A DNA stretch of 64,000 bases from Stenotrophomonas sp. SY1 (GCF_021202945.1 NZ_JAJOYR010000002.1:124001-188000); one strand, 5' to 3'; counted from the first letter of the stretch, positions 1-9,505 are shown. Notes: generated by a model not told the origin, from the sequence alone. A program made the numbers and translations.

Positions 1-61
1 AGCCTGCTGGTGCAGGAAAAATCCGTAATTGCTGGCATTTTGCACTGCTGCTGGATTGCCA

Positions 62-120
62 GCTTCGCGGCTCACGCCGCTCCTACATGCCCTCGGCAGC
101 CTGCATCCGCCGCTCCTACG
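62..120. repeat. GTAG-type palindromic repeat, one full and one partial copy
   Basis: Positions 62-86 hold a 25-bp palindromic unit (GCTTCGCGGC...GCCGCTCCTAC) that recurs at about 24.2, 35.2 and 45.6 kb, read here with GTAG on the minus strand. A truncated copy (GCCGCTCCTAC) ends at 120. The unit resembles the SMAG/REP elements of Stenotrophomonas. No gene is visible in bases 1-161. Confidence 0.7.
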
Positions 121-161
121 CCCACCGGGTTTCCCCGGACAGCCGCGGCACCTTTCCCGGC

Positions 162-743
162 TTACTTCGCGGCCGGTGCCGGCATCGGCGCACGCGGGCC
201 ACGCGGGCCGTCCTTGCCACGGACCGCGTGCAGCTCGGCCTGGCTCAGCTTGCCATCCTTGTCGGTATCGGCCTTGGCAAACCATTCGGCGCGGCGCTGC
301 TCGGCACGGGCCTGACGGTCAGCCTGGTCGATGAAACCGTCCTTGTTGAGGTCCATGCGGTCGAACTGGGCGCGATGCTCGGCGGCACTGATACGGCCGT
401 CGTTGTCGGTATCCATACCGCGCATGAAGCCACCATCACGACCGCCATCGCGGCCACCATGACCGCCGTGAGCGTGGCCGCCACGGCCGTGACGATCACC
501 GAAACGCGGGGCCGGCATTTCATCGCGCGCCAGCTTGCCGTCCTTGTTCTTGTCCAGTTCGTCGAAACGCTGGGCCAGGCGCGGATGCGATGCAGCTTCC
601 TGGCGGTCGATCACGCCGTCGCCGTTGCTGTCCATGCGCGGTGCGGTCGGCTTCGGGCTGGCGGGGCTGGCAGCGATGGCCAGGCCGGTCGCCGAAGTTG
701 CCAACAGCATGGCCAGCAGGAGCAGAGGTTTACGCCGGGTCAT
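162..743 (-). CDS. Secreted EF-hand calcium-binding protein
   Basis: A 193-aa protein with a cleavable signal peptide (residues about 1-24, Arg-Arg-Lys then a Leu-rich core and AIAA). Five canonical EF-hand loops of the D-x-[DN]-x-DG type start near residues 38, 64, 111, 131 and 159, each ending in an acidic residue. Between the second and third loop lies a His/Gly/Arg-rich linker (about 84-105). Such proteins bind Ca2+ in the periplasm or outside the cell; the partner is unknown. It is divergent from bpt, with about 150 bp between the two start codons. Confidence 0.85.
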   Translation of the reverse strand: MTRRKPLLLLAMLLATSATGLAIAASPASPKPTAPRMDSNGDGVIDRQEAASHPRLAQRFDELDKNKDGKLARDEMPAPRFGDRHGRGGHAHGGHGGRDGGRDGGFMRGMDTDNDGRISAAEHRAQFDRMDLNKDGFIDQADRQARAEQRRAEWFAKADTDKDGKLSQAELHAVRGKDGPRGPRAPMPAPAAK

Positions 744-893
744 TGTGCGTCTCCGAGGGTGGAAGATCGGACGCGACAGTGCGTCCTCGCTACGGTCAAC
801 GCACCACCGTCACGTCCGTTGACCGCCGAACCTGCCACGTTCATCACGCGGACAGGCGCATGTTTTGAGACCCACGAAGGCTATGCTGCGGAC

Positions 894-1649
894 ATGGCTT
901 TGCATCGCGACCCCAACCAGGAACTGCGCCTGTTCCAGACCGGCGAACACCCCTGCGGCTACTGGCCCGACCGGCAGGCGCGCGACCTCGTGCTCGACCC
1001 GCAGGACGAGCGCCTGGCCGAGCTGTACCCGATGGCGCTGGGCTGGGGGTTTCGACGTTCGGGCAACCTGGTCTACCGCCCGCATTGCATCAACTGCCGG
1101 GCCTGCGTGCCGGTGCGCATTCCGGTGGCGCGCTTCATCCCGGACCGCACCCAGCGCCGCACCCTTGCCCGTAATGCCGACCTGGAGTGCCGGGTACTGC
1201 CGGCCGAACGTACCGACGAACAATTCGCGCTCTACCAACGCTACCTGCAGCACCGCCACGCCAATGGCGGCATGGACGACCACGGCCCGCACGAGTTCGA
1301 CCAGTTCCTGGTCGGCGACTGGTCGCATGGCCGCTTCATGGAGATACGCACGCGCGGCATCGATGGCCATCGCGGGCAGCTGCTTGCAGTGGCCGTGACC
1401 GACCTCACTGCGTTGGGGCTGTCGGCCGTGTACACCTTCTTCGACCCCGACCAGGCCAAGCGCAGCCTGGGCACGTTCGGCATCCTCCAGCAGATCGCCT
1501 GGGCACAGCGGCTGGGTCTGCCGCACCTGTATCTGGGCTACTGGATTCACGGCCATCGCAAGATGGATTACAAGCGCCGCTTCCACCCGCTGGAAGCCTA
1601 CGACGGCCATCACTGGCAGGGTTTCGACGGCCTATTGGACGAACGCTGA
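894..1649 (+). CDS. bpt: Aspartate/glutamate leucyltransferase (arginyl-tRNA-protein transferase family)
   Basis: A 251-aa member of the bacterial ATE/Bpt family, which transfers leucine from Leu-tRNA to proteins with N-terminal Asp or Glu and so marks them for ClpS/ClpAP degradation (N-end rule). The N-terminal block [20 protein letters not shown] (residues 13-32) and the [11 protein letters not shown] block (65-75) are family hallmarks. The open frame extends far upstream, but the family begins just before LRLF. ATG 894 is therefore chosen; an AAGG lies about 13 bases before it. The upstream part is a shadow of the EF-hand gene. Confidence 0.9.
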   Translation: MALHRDPNQELRLFQTGEHPCGYWPDRQARDLVLDPQDERLAELYPMALGWGFRRSGNLVYRPHCINCRACVPVRIPVARFIPDRTQRRTLARNADLECRVLPAERTDEQFALYQRYLQHRHANGGMDDHGPHEFDQFLVGDWSHGRFMEIRTRGIDGHRGQLLAVAVTDLTALGLSAVYTFFDPDQAKRSLGTFGILQQIAWAQRLGLPHLYLGYWIHGHRKMDYKRRFHPLEAYDGHHWQGFDGLLDER

Positions 1650-1677
1650 CAAACCACTGACACCGGCGACGTGCAAA

Positions 1678-2892
1678 ATGGCGGGTATGAAAACCCATGC
1701 CCTGATCGCCGCCGTGGCCCTGCTGTGCAGCGCCTGCGCACAATCCACCGAGCGGACCTCCGCAATGCCCGAACCCTCTCCTGCGCAACTGCGCCTGGCG
1801 ACCTACAACACTTCGCTGTACTCCGAAGAGGAAGGCGGCCTGATCCGCGAACTGCAGGGCGACAGCGCCCACGCACGCAAGATCGCCGCCGTGTTGCAGC
1901 AGGTCCGCCCGGACCTGGTGTTGCTCAACGAATTTGATTTCGACCAGGCCCATCGCGCCGCGGACCTGTTCCAGCAGCGCTACCTGGAGGTTGCCCAGCC
2001 CGGCGGCGGCGAGCCGCTGCACTACGCCTATCGTTACCTGGCACCGGTCAACACCGGCGTGCCCAGCGGGCTGGACCTGGACAACAACGGCAGCGTTGGC
2101 GGCAAGGGCCGCGAGCGTGGCAACGACGCCTGGGGCTACGGACTGCATCCGGGCCAATACGGCATGTTGGTGCTGTCCAAATACCCCATCGACGAGAAGG
2201 CTGCGCGCAGTTTCCAGCTGCTGAAGTGGAGCGCGATGCCCGGTGCCCTGCGACCGATCGAACCGAGCACCGGCAAGTCGTTCTGGCCGGATACGGTGTG
2301 GTCGCAGCTGCGCCTGTCATCCAAATCGCACTGGGACGTCCCGGTGAACACGCCGCAGGGCACCGTGCATGTGCTGGCTTCGCACCCCACTCCGCCAGTG
2401 TTTGATGGCAAGGAAAAGCGCAACGCCGCCCGCAACCACGACGAACTGCGGTTGTGGAAGGAATACCTGGACGGCGGCGACAAACCCTGGCTGTGCGATG
2501 ACCAGGGCCGCTGCGGTGGCTTGGCCGCCGATGCGCGCTTCGTGATCATGGGCGACCTCAACAACGACCCCGCCGATGGCGACGGCCGCCATGAGGGCAT
2601 CCTCGAACTGCTCGAACACCCGCGCGTGCTGCGTTACCCGACCCCGAGCAGCAAGGGCGCCGAGGAAACCGGTATGGCCTACGCCGAGAAAGGCATGGTC
2701 CGCCACGGCGCACCGCAGCATGCCACCGGCGATTTCGGCCCGCGTTCGGGCACGATGCGGCTGGACTACGTGCTGCCTTCGACCGGACTCAGCTACATCG
2801 GCAGTGGCGTGTTCTGGCCCGCCAATGAGAGCCCGGAGGCGAAGATCGCCGATGGCAGCGACCATCATCTGGTTTGGGTGGACGTGCGCTGA
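1678..2892 (+). CDS. Endonuclease/exonuclease/phosphatase family protein, probable lipoprotein
   Basis: A 404-aa protein (a second in-frame ATG at 1687 is possible) that begins with a hydrophobic signal and a lipobox-like LCSAC near residue 20, so it is probably an outer-membrane or periplasmic lipoprotein. The EEP fold is seen from LRLATYNTS (about 40) through LNEFDFD (catalytic Glu), FVIMGDLNNDP (Asp/Asn pair) and the C-terminal SDHHLVW (Asp-His). This fold covers metal-dependent nucleases and phosphoesterases; the substrate cannot be told from sequence. It starts 28 bases after bpt and ends at a strong terminator. Confidence 0.85.
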   Translation: MAGMKTHALIAAVALLCSACAQSTERTSAMPEPSPAQLRLATYNTSLYSEEEGGLIRELQGDSAHARKIAAVLQQVRPDLVLLNEFDFDQAHRAADLFQQRYLEVAQPGGGEPLHYAYRYLAPVNTGVPSGLDLDNNGSVGGKGRERGNDAWGYGLHPGQYGMLVLSKYPIDEKAARSFQLLKWSAMPGALRPIEPSTGKSFWPDTVWSQLRLSSKSHWDVPVNTPQGTVHVLASHPTPPVFDGKEKRNAARNHDELRLWKEYLDGGDKPWLCDDQGRCGGLAADARFVIMGDLNNDPADGDGRHEGILELLEHPRVLRYPTPSSKGAEETGMAYAEKGMVRHGAPQHATGDFGPRSGTMRLDYVLPSTGLSYIGSGVFWPANESPEAKIADGSDHHLVWVDVR

Positions 2893-2914
2893 GCGTTGCG
2901 TTCCGCATGGATGG

Positions 2915-2944
2915 AAAACGCCGGCGAAAGCCGGCGTTTTGTTT
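2915..2944 (+). terminator. Rho-independent terminator
   Basis: A perfect 11-bp stem, AAAACGCCGGC paired with GCCGGCGTTTT, with a GAAA loop and a T-rich tail, 22 bases after the stop codon of the EEP-family gene. Confidence 0.9.
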
Positions 2945-2962
2945 GGTGCGATGCCAGGAGCT

Positions 2963-3088
2963 CCCCCTCCCCAACCCTCCCCTTGGCTGCGCCAAAGGGA
3001 GGGAGCGGTTCTGCTTGATCTCAGTTCACCGCGAAGGCCGCTTCTGCTCCCTCCCTTTGGCGCAGCCAAGGGGAGGGTTGGGGAGGGG
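2963..3088. repeat. Long inverted repeat with C-rich arms
   Basis: Two nearly perfect arms of about 40 bp (2963-3004 and 3046-3088) contain CCCTCCCCTTGGCTGCGCCAA and its reverse complement, separated by a 40-base loop. Related C-rich inverted repeats occur near 40.7, 49.3, 53.1-53.5 and 57.7 kb. It lies between convergent transcription units (the EEP-family gene and purT). No protein is encoded here. Confidence 0.75.
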
Positions 3089-3153
3089 TGCCTTTGGCTT
3101 CTGCTTCTGCTTTTGCGACTCAACTCAGCAGGGATTACATCCCAGCCTACGCA

Positions 3154-4338
3154 TCAACGCAGCTCAATCCCGATCGCAGCCGCCGCATCACGCGCGATCG
3201 CACGTGCCTGATCCACATCCGCCGCACGCGCCAAGGTAACGCCGACGCGACGCTGCCCCTGCACCACCGGCTTGCCGAACAGGCGCAACGCCGAATCCGG
3301 GTGCAGCAGTGCTTCGGCCACGTTGCTGAAGAACGGCACGCCGTTGCCCTGCGCCAGCATCGCGCATGAGGCCGATGGGCCGTTGTGGCGGATCAGCGGA
3401 ATCGGCAGCCCCAGGATGGCGCGCGCATGCAGCGCGAATTCGCTCAGCTCCTGCGACACGAGGGTCACCAGGCCGGTATCGTGCGGACGCGGCGACACTT
3501 CGCTGAACCACACCTCATCGCCCTTCACGAAAAGCTCCACCCCGAACAGACCCCAACCGCCCAGGTCATCGGTGATGGCACGTGCCACGTCCTGCGCGCG
3601 TTCCAGCGCCTTGGCCGACATCGCCTGCGGCTGCCAGCTTTCGCGGTAATCGCCATCCTTCTGCAGATGGCCAACCGGGTCGCAGAAGTCGGTGCCGGCA
3701 GCGTGGCGCACGGTCAGCAGGGTGATTTCGTAATCGAAATCGATGAAGCCTTCGACGATGCAACGGCCTGCGCCGGCACGGCCGCCGGTCTGCGCGTATT
3801 CCCATGCCGGGCCGATGTCGGCTTCGCTGCGCAGCGTGCTCTGGCCCTTGCCCGAGGACGACATCACCGGCTTGACCACGCACGGCAGGCCGATGGCAGC
3901 CACGGCATCACGGTATTCGGCTTCGGTATCGACGAAACGGTACGGCGAGGTCGGCAGACCCAGCGTTTCCGCGGCCAGGCGGCGGATGCCTTCACGGTCC
4001 ATGGTCAGGCGCGCAGCGCGGGCGGTCGGAATCACCCGCAGGCCGTGCTCGGCTTCCAGCTGCACCAGGGTTTCGGTGTGGATGGCCTCGATCTCCGGCA
4101 CCACCAGGTGCGGCTGCTCCTGCGCGACCAGCGCCTTGAGCGCGGCCGGGTCGAGCATGTCGATGACGTGGCTGCGGTGCGCCACCTGCATCGCCGGTGC
4201 GTTCGCATAGCGATCGGCGGCAATCACTTCCACCCCGAAACGTTGCAGCTCGATGGCCACTTCCTTGCCCAGCTCGCCCGAACCGAGCAGCAGGACGCGG
4301 GTGGCGGACGGGGACAGCGGGGTACCGAGGGTGATCAT
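3154..4338 (-). CDS. purT: Formate-dependent phosphoribosylglycinamide formyltransferase (GAR transformylase 2)
   Basis: A 394-aa ATP-grasp enzyme, close to the E. coli PurT length. It converts GAR, formate and ATP to FGAR in purine synthesis without folate. The N-terminal GSGELGKE nucleotide-fold motif (about 18-25) is followed by the ATP-grasp region with [14 protein letters not shown] and the metal/ATP site [20 protein letters not shown]. An in-frame extension of 55 residues upstream is open, but homologues begin at [10 protein letters not shown], so ATG 4338 is used. It stands alone. Confidence 0.95.
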   Translation of the reverse strand: MITLGTPLSPSATRVLLLGSGELGKEVAIELQRFGVEVIAADRYANAPAMQVAHRSHVIDMLDPAALKALVAQEQPHLVVPEIEAIHTETLVQLEAEHGLRVIPTARAARLTMDREGIRRLAAETLGLPTSPYRFVDTEAEYRDAVAAIGLPCVVKPVMSSSGKGQSTLRSEADIGPAWEYAQTGGRAGAGRCIVEGFIDFDYEITLLTVRHAAGTDFCDPVGHLQKDGDYRESWQPQAMSAKALERAQDVARAITDDLGGWGLFGVELFVKGDEVWFSEVSPRPHDTGLVTLVSQELSEFALHARAILGLPIPLIRHNGPSASCAMLAQGNGVPFFSNVAEALLHPDSALRLFGKPVVQGQRRVGVTLARAADVDQARAIARDAAAAIGIELR

Positions 4339-4437
4339 CAGGCAGTTCCGGACAGGCGCTAAAGAGGATGCACATTCTAGGGAAGCTGGCGCCGGCTTTG
4401 CTTTTTTGCGATCCATCCGGCGCACGGGGAATCGGCC

Positions 4438-4567
4438 GTCACTCCCGCGCAGGCGGGAATCGCACTGGCTCTGGCCCCAACTTTGGCCTTCAAAAAAGCC
4501 CAACGGCCTAGATCGAGCCGAAGAACGAGAACAGTGCGGAGGCGATTCCCGCCTGCGCGGGAATGAC
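4438..4567. repeat. Inverted repeat pair (CCCGCGCAGGCGGGAAT type)
   Basis: GTCACTCCCGCGCAGGCGGG at 4438 and its near-exact reverse complement ending in GCGGGAATGAC at 4567 face each other across about 80 bases. Each arm is itself palindromic (CCCGCxxxGCGGG). This is a REP-pair-like arrangement common in Xanthomonadaceae intergenic DNA. Together with the palindrome at 4626 it fills the purT-SPFH gap of 334 bases; no gene is seen there. Confidence 0.75.
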
Positions 4568-4625
4568 GGTGAAAGCCCAAGCCCCCGCCCTGCCCACCAC
4601 CTCCCGCGCCCGGCACTTGCACATT

Positions 4626-4642
4626 GATATCAATTTGATATC
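4626..4642. promoter_or_regulatory. Palindromic operator candidate before the SPFH operon
   Basis: GATATCAATTTGATATC is a perfect 8+1+8 palindrome centred on T4634, 30 bases upstream of the SPFH start codon, in an otherwise GC-rich region. It overlaps a possible promoter (TTGCAC at 4617, TTGATA at 4635; poorly spaced). Operators of ribbon-helix-helix repressors often look like this, and the operon's third gene encodes such a protein. Binding is inferred. Confidence 0.6.
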
Positions 4643-4672
4643 TTCGCATCCAACCACCACGGAAGATGTGCC

Positions 4673-5554
4673 ATGAAAGAGAAGTCCATCGGTTCCCTGT
4701 CCGGCATTCCCACCCTGCTCGGCACGATAGTCCTGATGCTGGCAGGCACGGCGGCCATCATCTTCGCCGTGATACTGACCAAGTCCGGCACGGGCGGCGG
4801 CGGGCTGCTGGTTCTCAGCGGCATCATCCTGGTAACCATCGGCATCTTCCTCAGCTGCGGCCTGTACATGGTCCAGCCCAACCAGGCGGCCGTGATCAGC
4901 CTGTTCGGCAAGTACGTGGGCACGGTCAAGGACAACGGCCTGCGCTGGAACAACCCGTTCTTCACCAAGCGCAAGGTCAGCCAGCGCGTGCGCAACTTCG
5001 AAAGCGGCAAGCTCAAGGTCAACGAACTGGACGGCTCGCCGATCGAGATCGCCGCGGTCATCGTCTGGCAGGTGGTCGATGCTTCCGAGGCGGTCTACAA
5101 CGTCGATGACTACGAAAGCTTCGTGCACATCCAATCCGAATCGGCGCTGCGCGCGATGGCCACCAGCTACCCGTACGACCAGCACACCGAAGGCCAACTC
5201 GCCCTGCGCAGCCACGCCGCCGAGATCTCCCAGCACCTGAAGGACGAACTGGCAGAACGCCTGGCCGATGCCGGCGTGCAGGTGCTCGACGCGCGCATCA
5301 GCCACCTGGCCTATGCACCGGAGATCGCCCAGGCCATGTTGCAGCGCCAACAGGCCAGCGCGGTGATTGCCGCACGCACGCAGATCGTCGCCGGCGCCGT
5401 GGGCATGGTCGAAATGGCCCTGCTGGAACTGCAGAAGAACGCAGTCGTCCATCTGGATGAGGAACGCAAGGCACACATGGTCAGCAACCTGCTCACCGTG
5501 CTGTGCTCGGACCGTGGCACCCAGCCGATCGTGAACGCTGGTTCGTTGTACTGA
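4673..5554 (+). CDS. SPFH/band 7 domain membrane protein
   Basis: A 293-aa protein with two transmembrane segments (about 12-35 and 43-65), followed by an SPFH (stomatin/prohibitin/flotillin/HflK) domain from about [17 protein letters not shown] and a helical C-terminal part rich in Ala, Gln and Glu. SPFH proteins form oligomeric rings or scaffolds on membranes; a specific role is not evident. The start ATG 4673 follows a palindromic operator by 30 bases. It is the first gene of a run of six closely packed or overlapping genes ending at 8062. Confidence 0.85.
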   Translation: MKEKSIGSLSGIPTLLGTIVLMLAGTAAIIFAVILTKSGTGGGGLLVLSGIILVTIGIFLSCGLYMVQPNQAAVISLFGKYVGTVKDNGLRWNNPFFTKRKVSQRVRNFESGKLKVNELDGSPIEIAAVIVWQVVDASEAVYNVDDYESFVHIQSESALRAMATSYPYDQHTEGQLALRSHAAEISQHLKDELAERLADAGVQVLDARISHLAYAPEIAQAMLQRQQASAVIAARTQIVAGAVGMVEMALLELQKNAVVHLDEERKAHMVSNLLTVLCSDRGTQPIVNAGSLY

Positions 5555-5564
5555 GGAAACCCAA

Positions 5565-5840
5565 GTGAATGCTGTTGCCCCCCTGATCATCGCCGCCACC
5601 GGCATCCCCGCCCTGTGCATTGCCGTGTGGAGCGGCCGCCCCGGTACCGCCCACGCACGCGGGCTGGGCCTGCGCTGGGCGCTGATCGCCCTGTGCATGT
5701 TCATCGGTGCCACCGCCCTGCACCTGGCCGGCGACAACCGCAACATCGCCTACGGCGTGGTGATCGCGCTGGTGGTGGCGGTCAACGCACTGGGCGTGTC
5801 GCTGGTGCTGCACCTGCGTAATCGAGCACCCCGCAAGTGA
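5565..5840 (+). CDS. Small inner-membrane protein of the SPFH operon
   Basis: A 91-aa protein with three hydrophobic segments (about 5-22, 35-54 and 60-81) and a basic C-terminus, so an integral membrane protein of unknown function. GTG 5565 is used as start, preceded by a GAGGAAA ribosome binding site; the nearby ATG at 5569 is out of frame. It starts 10 bases after the SPFH gene, and its stop overlaps the next start (GTGA). It is plausibly a partner of the SPFH protein, by context only. Confidence 0.75.
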   Translation: MNAVAPLIIAATGIPALCIAVWSGRPGTAHARGLGLRWALIALCMFIGATALHLAGDNRNIAYGVVIALVVAVNALGVSLVLHLRNRAPRK

Positions 5841-6016
5841 GCGAGAAGAAGGCCTACCCGCTGCGCATCAACGCCGAAGTACTGGCGGCTGCCCAGCGCT
5901 GGGCCGATGACGAACTGCGCAGCCTCAACGCACAGATCGAGTACGTGATCCGCGACGCCCTGCGCAAGGCCGGGCGTCTTCCCAAACCCACGCAGGATGA
6001 CAAGGAAGATCCATGA
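5837..6016 (+). CDS. Arc-like ribbon-helix-helix DNA-binding protein (59 aa)
   Basis: A short gene with GTG start overlapping the preceding stop (GTGA at 5837-5840) and a stop overlapping the next start (ATGA at 6013-6016), so translation is coupled on both sides. The product of 59 aa begins [20 protein letters not shown]. The pattern of a beta strand (YPLRIN) and two helices (about residues 13-26 and 30-46, ending in DALRKAGR) is that of Arc/MetJ-type repressors. It probably acts as a dimer and may bind the GATATC palindrome upstream of the operon. Inferred from fold pattern and context. Confidence 0.75.
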   Translation: MSEKKAYPLRINAEVLAAAQRWADDELRSLNAQIEYVIRDALRKAGRLPKPTQDDKEDP

Positions 6017-6195
6017 GCAAGCGCTGGCAGTACCTCACCGTCGAAATGTCCCCGTCACTGCTCAAGGGCGGCCCCGACCCGGAAAAACTGCAGGCCGAGC
6101 TCACCAAACAGGGCAACCTGGGCTGGGAGCTGGTCAACATGGTGCATTACGGGCAGCTCTCACCGGCCGTGCTGATCTTCAAGAAGGAGCAGTGA
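6013..6195 (+). CDS. DUF4177-type small protein
   Basis: A 60-aa cytoplasmic protein, [12 protein letters not shown]... with the DUF4177 pattern: an N-terminal strand with Trp/Tyr, a central LGWELVNM motif and a closing strand (AVLIFKKE). The function of this family is unknown. Its ATG overlaps the stop of the ribbon-helix-helix gene (ATGA), and the next gene starts two bases after its stop, so it is cotranscribed with the SPFH operon. Confidence 0.8.
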   Translation: MSKRWQYLTVEMSPSLLKGGPDPEKLQAELTKQGNLGWELVNMVHYGQLSPAVLIFKKEQ

Positions 6196-6197
6196 CG

Positions 6198-7496
6198 ATG
6201 AAGCGACTGACGGGATGGGTGGCTACGCTGATGTTGATGGTGTCGGCAGGTGCGGTTGCTGCCGATGCGCCCGCCGCGCTGGCCACACGCCTGCTGGACC
6301 ACCTCGATGCCGGTCAGTACGTCGCCGCCGAAGCCCTGTTCTCGCCGCAGATGAAGGCGGCCGTTCCGGCCGACAAGCTCAAGGCGGTGTGGGAATCACT
6401 GCCGGCGCAGATGGGCGCGGCCGGCAAGCGAGGCGACGCCAGCAGCAGCACGGAGGGCGGCTATCGGATCGTCGTCATTCCGCTGGACTACGCCAACGGA
6501 CGGTTGCAGGCACGCATCGTGCTGGACAGCAACGACCAGATTGCCGGCTTCCTGATACAGCCCGCACCCGCAGCGCCAGCTGCGGCACCAGCCGCCGACG
6601 CCAGCATCATCGAACAGGACTTCGATGTTCCAGCCAACGGCCGCTTCAACAGCGGCCTGCCCGGCACACTGGCCCTGCCCAAGGGCTCGAGTCCGTTCCC
6701 TGCGCTGGTGCTGGTACATGGCTCCGGCCCGCAGGATCGCGATGAAACCGTCGGCCCCAATCGCCCGTTCCTGGACATCGCGCGCGGCCTTGCCGCGCAG
6801 GGCATCGCGGTGCTGCGCTATGAGAAGCGCACCCATGCGCGACCGCAGGATTTCACCGGCGATTTCAGCATCGATGACGAAACCAGCAACGACGCCGTTG
6901 CCGCCGTCAGCGCACTGGCCGGCAATGCCAGCATCGATCCGAAGCGCATCTACGTGCTGGGCCACAGCCAGGGCGGAATGCTCGCCGGGCGCATCGCCGC
7001 CGCCAGCAACGGCAAGGTTGCCGGACTGGTACTGATGGCCGCGCCGGTGCGCCCCATCCTCGACATCCTGCTTGAGCAGAACCATTACATGCTGGGCCTG
7101 GACGGCAGCATCAGCGCCGAAGACCAGCTCCAGCTCGATGCGCTGGAAACGGCCATCGGCAAGGTCCGCAACGATCCCCAGGCAACCCTGATCAACCTGC
7201 CCGGCCGTTTCTGGCAGCAACTGGAACAGATCGACCCTGTGGCAGATGTCCGTGCAAGCAACCTGCCGGCACTGCTGCTGCAGGGCGGCCGGGACTTCCA
7301 GGTAGTTGATGCCGAATGGCAACTCTGGAAGCAGGGCCTGCACGGCGATCGCTATACGTTCAAGCACTACCCAGCGTTGAACCACCTCGGCATCGCAGGC
7401 GAAGGCAAGGCCTCGCTGGAGGAGTACCAACGCCCGGGCCATGTCGATGTCGGCCTGCTCGACGACATCGCCAATTGGATCAAGGCACAGGGATGA
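6198..7496 (+). CDS. Secreted alpha/beta hydrolase with N-terminal DUF3887-like domain
   Basis: A 432-aa protein with a signal peptide (about 1-21, cut after AVAA), an N-terminal domain (25-120) that resembles DUF3887, a Pro/Ala linker (121-135) and an alpha/beta hydrolase domain. The oxyanion strand is VLVHGSGPQDRD (172-183), the nucleophile elbow GHSQGG has Ser258, and a late NHLG supplies a candidate catalytic His. The substrate is unknown; homologues are listed as esterases or dienelactone hydrolase-like. The long open frame upstream is ignored because ATG 6198 has the signal peptide and sits next to the previous stop. Confidence 0.85.
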   Translation: MKRLTGWVATLMLMVSAGAVAADAPAALATRLLDHLDAGQYVAAEALFSPQMKAAVPADKLKAVWESLPAQMGAAGKRGDASSSTEGGYRIVVIPLDYANGRLQARIVLDSNDQIAGFLIQPAPAAPAAAPAADASIIEQDFDVPANGRFNSGLPGTLALPKGSSPFPALVLVHGSGPQDRDETVGPNRPFLDIARGLAAQGIAVLRYEKRTHARPQDFTGDFSIDDETSNDAVAAVSALAGNASIDPKRIYVLGHSQGGMLAGRIAAASNGKVAGLVLMAAPVRPILDILLEQNHYMLGLDGSISAEDQLQLDALETAIGKVRNDPQATLINLPGRFWQQLEQIDPVADVRASNLPALLLQGGRDFQVVDAEWQLWKQGLHGDRYTFKHYPALNHLGIAGEGKASLEEYQRPGHVDVGLLDDIANWIKAQG

Positions 7497-8062
7497 AGAC
7501 CACGGCGGGCACGACCTATCCCAAGGCCATCAAGGTGGCCACAGGATCGACAGGCACCTTGTGGTGGCTGTGGGGCCCGCTGCTGCTGTTGCTGAGCATC
7601 GACCCGCTGATCGCCGTGTTTGCAGGCAAGCCGCCGGTCCATGCCGACTTCGACTCCTGGGGGGCGCTGGTCGTGCTGCCGCTGCTGGCGATCGGCCTGA
7701 GCCTGCTCTATCGCCGCCGCGGCATCACCCTGGATCGCAGCCGCCTGGACATTGTCAGCACGGTCTACCGTAAAGACATTCCCTTGGACACGCTGTTGCT
7801 GGATCGCGCACGCGTGGTGAGTTTCGACGAGTATCCGGACTTCGCTCCCGTCACCAAACGCAACGGCTTCCAGTTGCCCGGCTTCCGCTCTGGCCACTTC
7901 CGCATGGACGATGGCAGCAAGTGCTTCTGCCTGGTCACCGACAACAGCCGCGTGCTGGTGCTGCCATTACGCGATGGCACCGCGGTTCTGATCAGCCCGG
8001 AACGGCCACGTGACCTGCTGGATGAACTGCGCCGGCTGGCCGCAACGCCTCCACGGGCCTAA
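7493..8062 (+). CDS. Membrane protein with PH-like cytoplasmic part
   Basis: A 189-aa protein with two hydrophobic segments (about 22-42 and 56-73), then a soluble strand-rich domain (RRRGITLDRSRLDIVSTVYR...) typical of bacterial PH-like proteins. The function is unknown. The ATG overlaps the stop of the hydrolase gene (ATGA at 7493-7496), so it is the last clearly coupled gene of the SPFH operon. Upstream in-frame codons overlap the hydrolase and are not used. Confidence 0.7.
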   Translation: MKTTAGTTYPKAIKVATGSTGTLWWLWGPLLLLLSIDPLIAVFAGKPPVHADFDSWGALVVLPLLAIGLSLLYRRRGITLDRSRLDIVSTVYRKDIPLDTLLLDRARVVSFDEYPDFAPVTKRNGFQLPGFRSGHFRMDDGSKCFCLVTDNSRVLVLPLRDGTAVLISPERPRDLLDELRRLAATPPRA

Positions 8063-8071
8063 GCTGCTTCC

Positions 8072-8884
8072 ATGCGCAACGCCCCGCACCATCTGCTGAA
8101 CACGCCGGACATCGAGATATGGCCCGGCGGCCTGCTGCGTGCGCGCAGCAATCACGACGCCCGGTTGCTGGCACGTGCAAGCCACGTGCTGCGACGCAAG
8201 AGCGACGGCCGCTATCTTGCCGTGCAGCTGCCACGCGGACTGATGCCGCTGATTACCCGGCTGCCGGAAGAGCCCGGCATCGAGCTGGCACTGAACCTGC
8301 TGGACGCTCACCTGTCGCAGCCATCGCGCATGCCGCCGCCCAACGGTGAACTACCGCTGGCACAGTTGCAGCAACGGCTGGACCAGCTCGGCCTGGACAG
8401 CAGCGAGTACTCCGAGCAAACCGGCCTGCCCCTGGTCGCCGAACCGGCGCACCTGCAACTGGCAGGTTTCGACCGCTACCGCCGCCCGCTGTGGCTGACC
8501 GGCAACGCGGCGCGCAGCTGGCAGCGCATGCAGCATGCCGCTGCCATCGACGACATCGCGCTGGATGCGATATCCGGCTACCGCAGCCATGACTATCAAC
8601 TGGGCATTTTTGAACGGAAGCGCGCGCGCGGCCTGAGCGTTGCCGACATCCTCACGGTCAATGCAGCACCCGGCTACAGCGAGCACCACGGCGGCAACGC
8701 ACTGGACATCAGCACACCCGGCGAACCACCGGCCGAAGAGTCCTTCGAACACACCGCAGCCTTCGACTGGCTGCAACGGCGTGCGGGCGATTTCCACTTC
8801 CACATGAGCTACCCGCGCGACAACCCGCACGGCATCGTCTACGAGCCCTGGCATTGGTGCTGGCGGCCCGCCGGGAGCTTTTGA
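8072..8884 (+). CDS. D-alanyl-D-alanine carboxypeptidase family protein (VanY-like, M15)
   Basis: A 270-aa protein whose C-terminal half carries the M15 zinc peptidase pattern: SGYRSHDYQ (substrate Arg), SEHHGGNALDI (first zinc His and Asp) and EPWHW near the end (Glu base and third zinc ligand). The family trims D-Ala from peptidoglycan stem peptides. No signal peptide is evident at the N-terminus, which is odd for a cell-wall enzyme. The N-terminal 120 residues are not recognised. It begins 10 bases after the previous gene and may share its transcript. Confidence 0.8.
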   Translation: MRNAPHHLLNTPDIEIWPGGLLRARSNHDARLLARASHVLRRKSDGRYLAVQLPRGLMPLITRLPEEPGIELALNLLDAHLSQPSRMPPPNGELPLAQLQQRLDQLGLDSSEYSEQTGLPLVAEPAHLQLAGFDRYRRPLWLTGNAARSWQRMQHAAAIDDIALDAISGYRSHDYQLGIFERKRARGLSVADILTVNAAPGYSEHHGGNALDISTPGEPPAEESFEHTAAFDWLQRRAGDFHFHMSYPRDNPHGIVYEPWHWCWRPAGSF

Positions 8885-8995
8885 CGCCGGCTCGATGCCG
8901 GCCTAATCTCGGCAACGGGAATCCACTACCGCGCAACGGCCCGCCTCCAATGAGGCAGGCCGTTTTCTCATGCCGAGCTTAAGGACAGCCAAGCC

Positions 8996-9505
8996 GTGAA
9001 CGGACACAACCCCTACCAGAGCCCCGCCGTTTCAGTTGCACCCGCAGCACCTGCCGAACGCGACATTCCCGAAACCATCAGCGCACCCATACGCCACGGC
9101 TGGATCACCGCCTGCGTTTCCGGCGCGCTGACCCTGCTGGCAACGCTGGCCGCGGTGGTTTCGCAGTCGCGCAGCGAGAACGCCGTTTTCAGCGGTTGGA
9201 ACATGATCGATGTGGCGCTGATCGCCGCACTTGCGTTTGGTATCCACAAGCGCAGCCGCACCGCTGCGACCATCATGTTTCTGTACTTCGCCCTGTCCAA
9301 GATCCTGGTCGTGATGACAACCGGCCAACCCACGGGCCTGGTGTTCGGGCTGGTGTTCCTGTTCTTCTACTTCCGCGCGATGACAGCCACGTACCGCTAC
9401 CACCGCTTTCTCCGGAACTGGCGACAGAACCCACCCGCACCGCGCGCGTCGCTTGCCGACAACCCGCTGTTCAAGCCGCACCCCGGCCCGGCTGAAAATC
9501 CCTGA
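8996..9505 (+). CDS. Membrane protein with N-terminal NPYQSP motif
   Basis: A 169-aa protein beginning MNGHNPYQSPAVSV. The NPYxxP opening is typical of a loose group of small bacterial membrane proteins of unknown function. Hydrophobic segments follow at about 35-55, 67-83 and 93-125, and the C-terminus is Pro- and Arg-rich. GTG 8996 is the start; AAGGA lies 13 bases upstream. A second gene with a similar opening follows directly. Confidence 0.75.
   Translation: MNGHNPYQSPAVSVAPAAPAERDIPETISAPIRHGWITACVSGALTLLATLAAVVSQSRSENAVFSGWNMIDVALIAALAFGIHKRSRTAATIMFLYFALSKILVVMTTGQPTGLVFGLVFLFFYFRAMTATYRYHRFLRNWRQNPPAPRASLADNPLFKPHPGPAENP

Noticed and set aside
87..893. Long N-terminal extension of bpt
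   Set aside because: It runs antisense to the EF-hand gene; the family start is at ATG 894.
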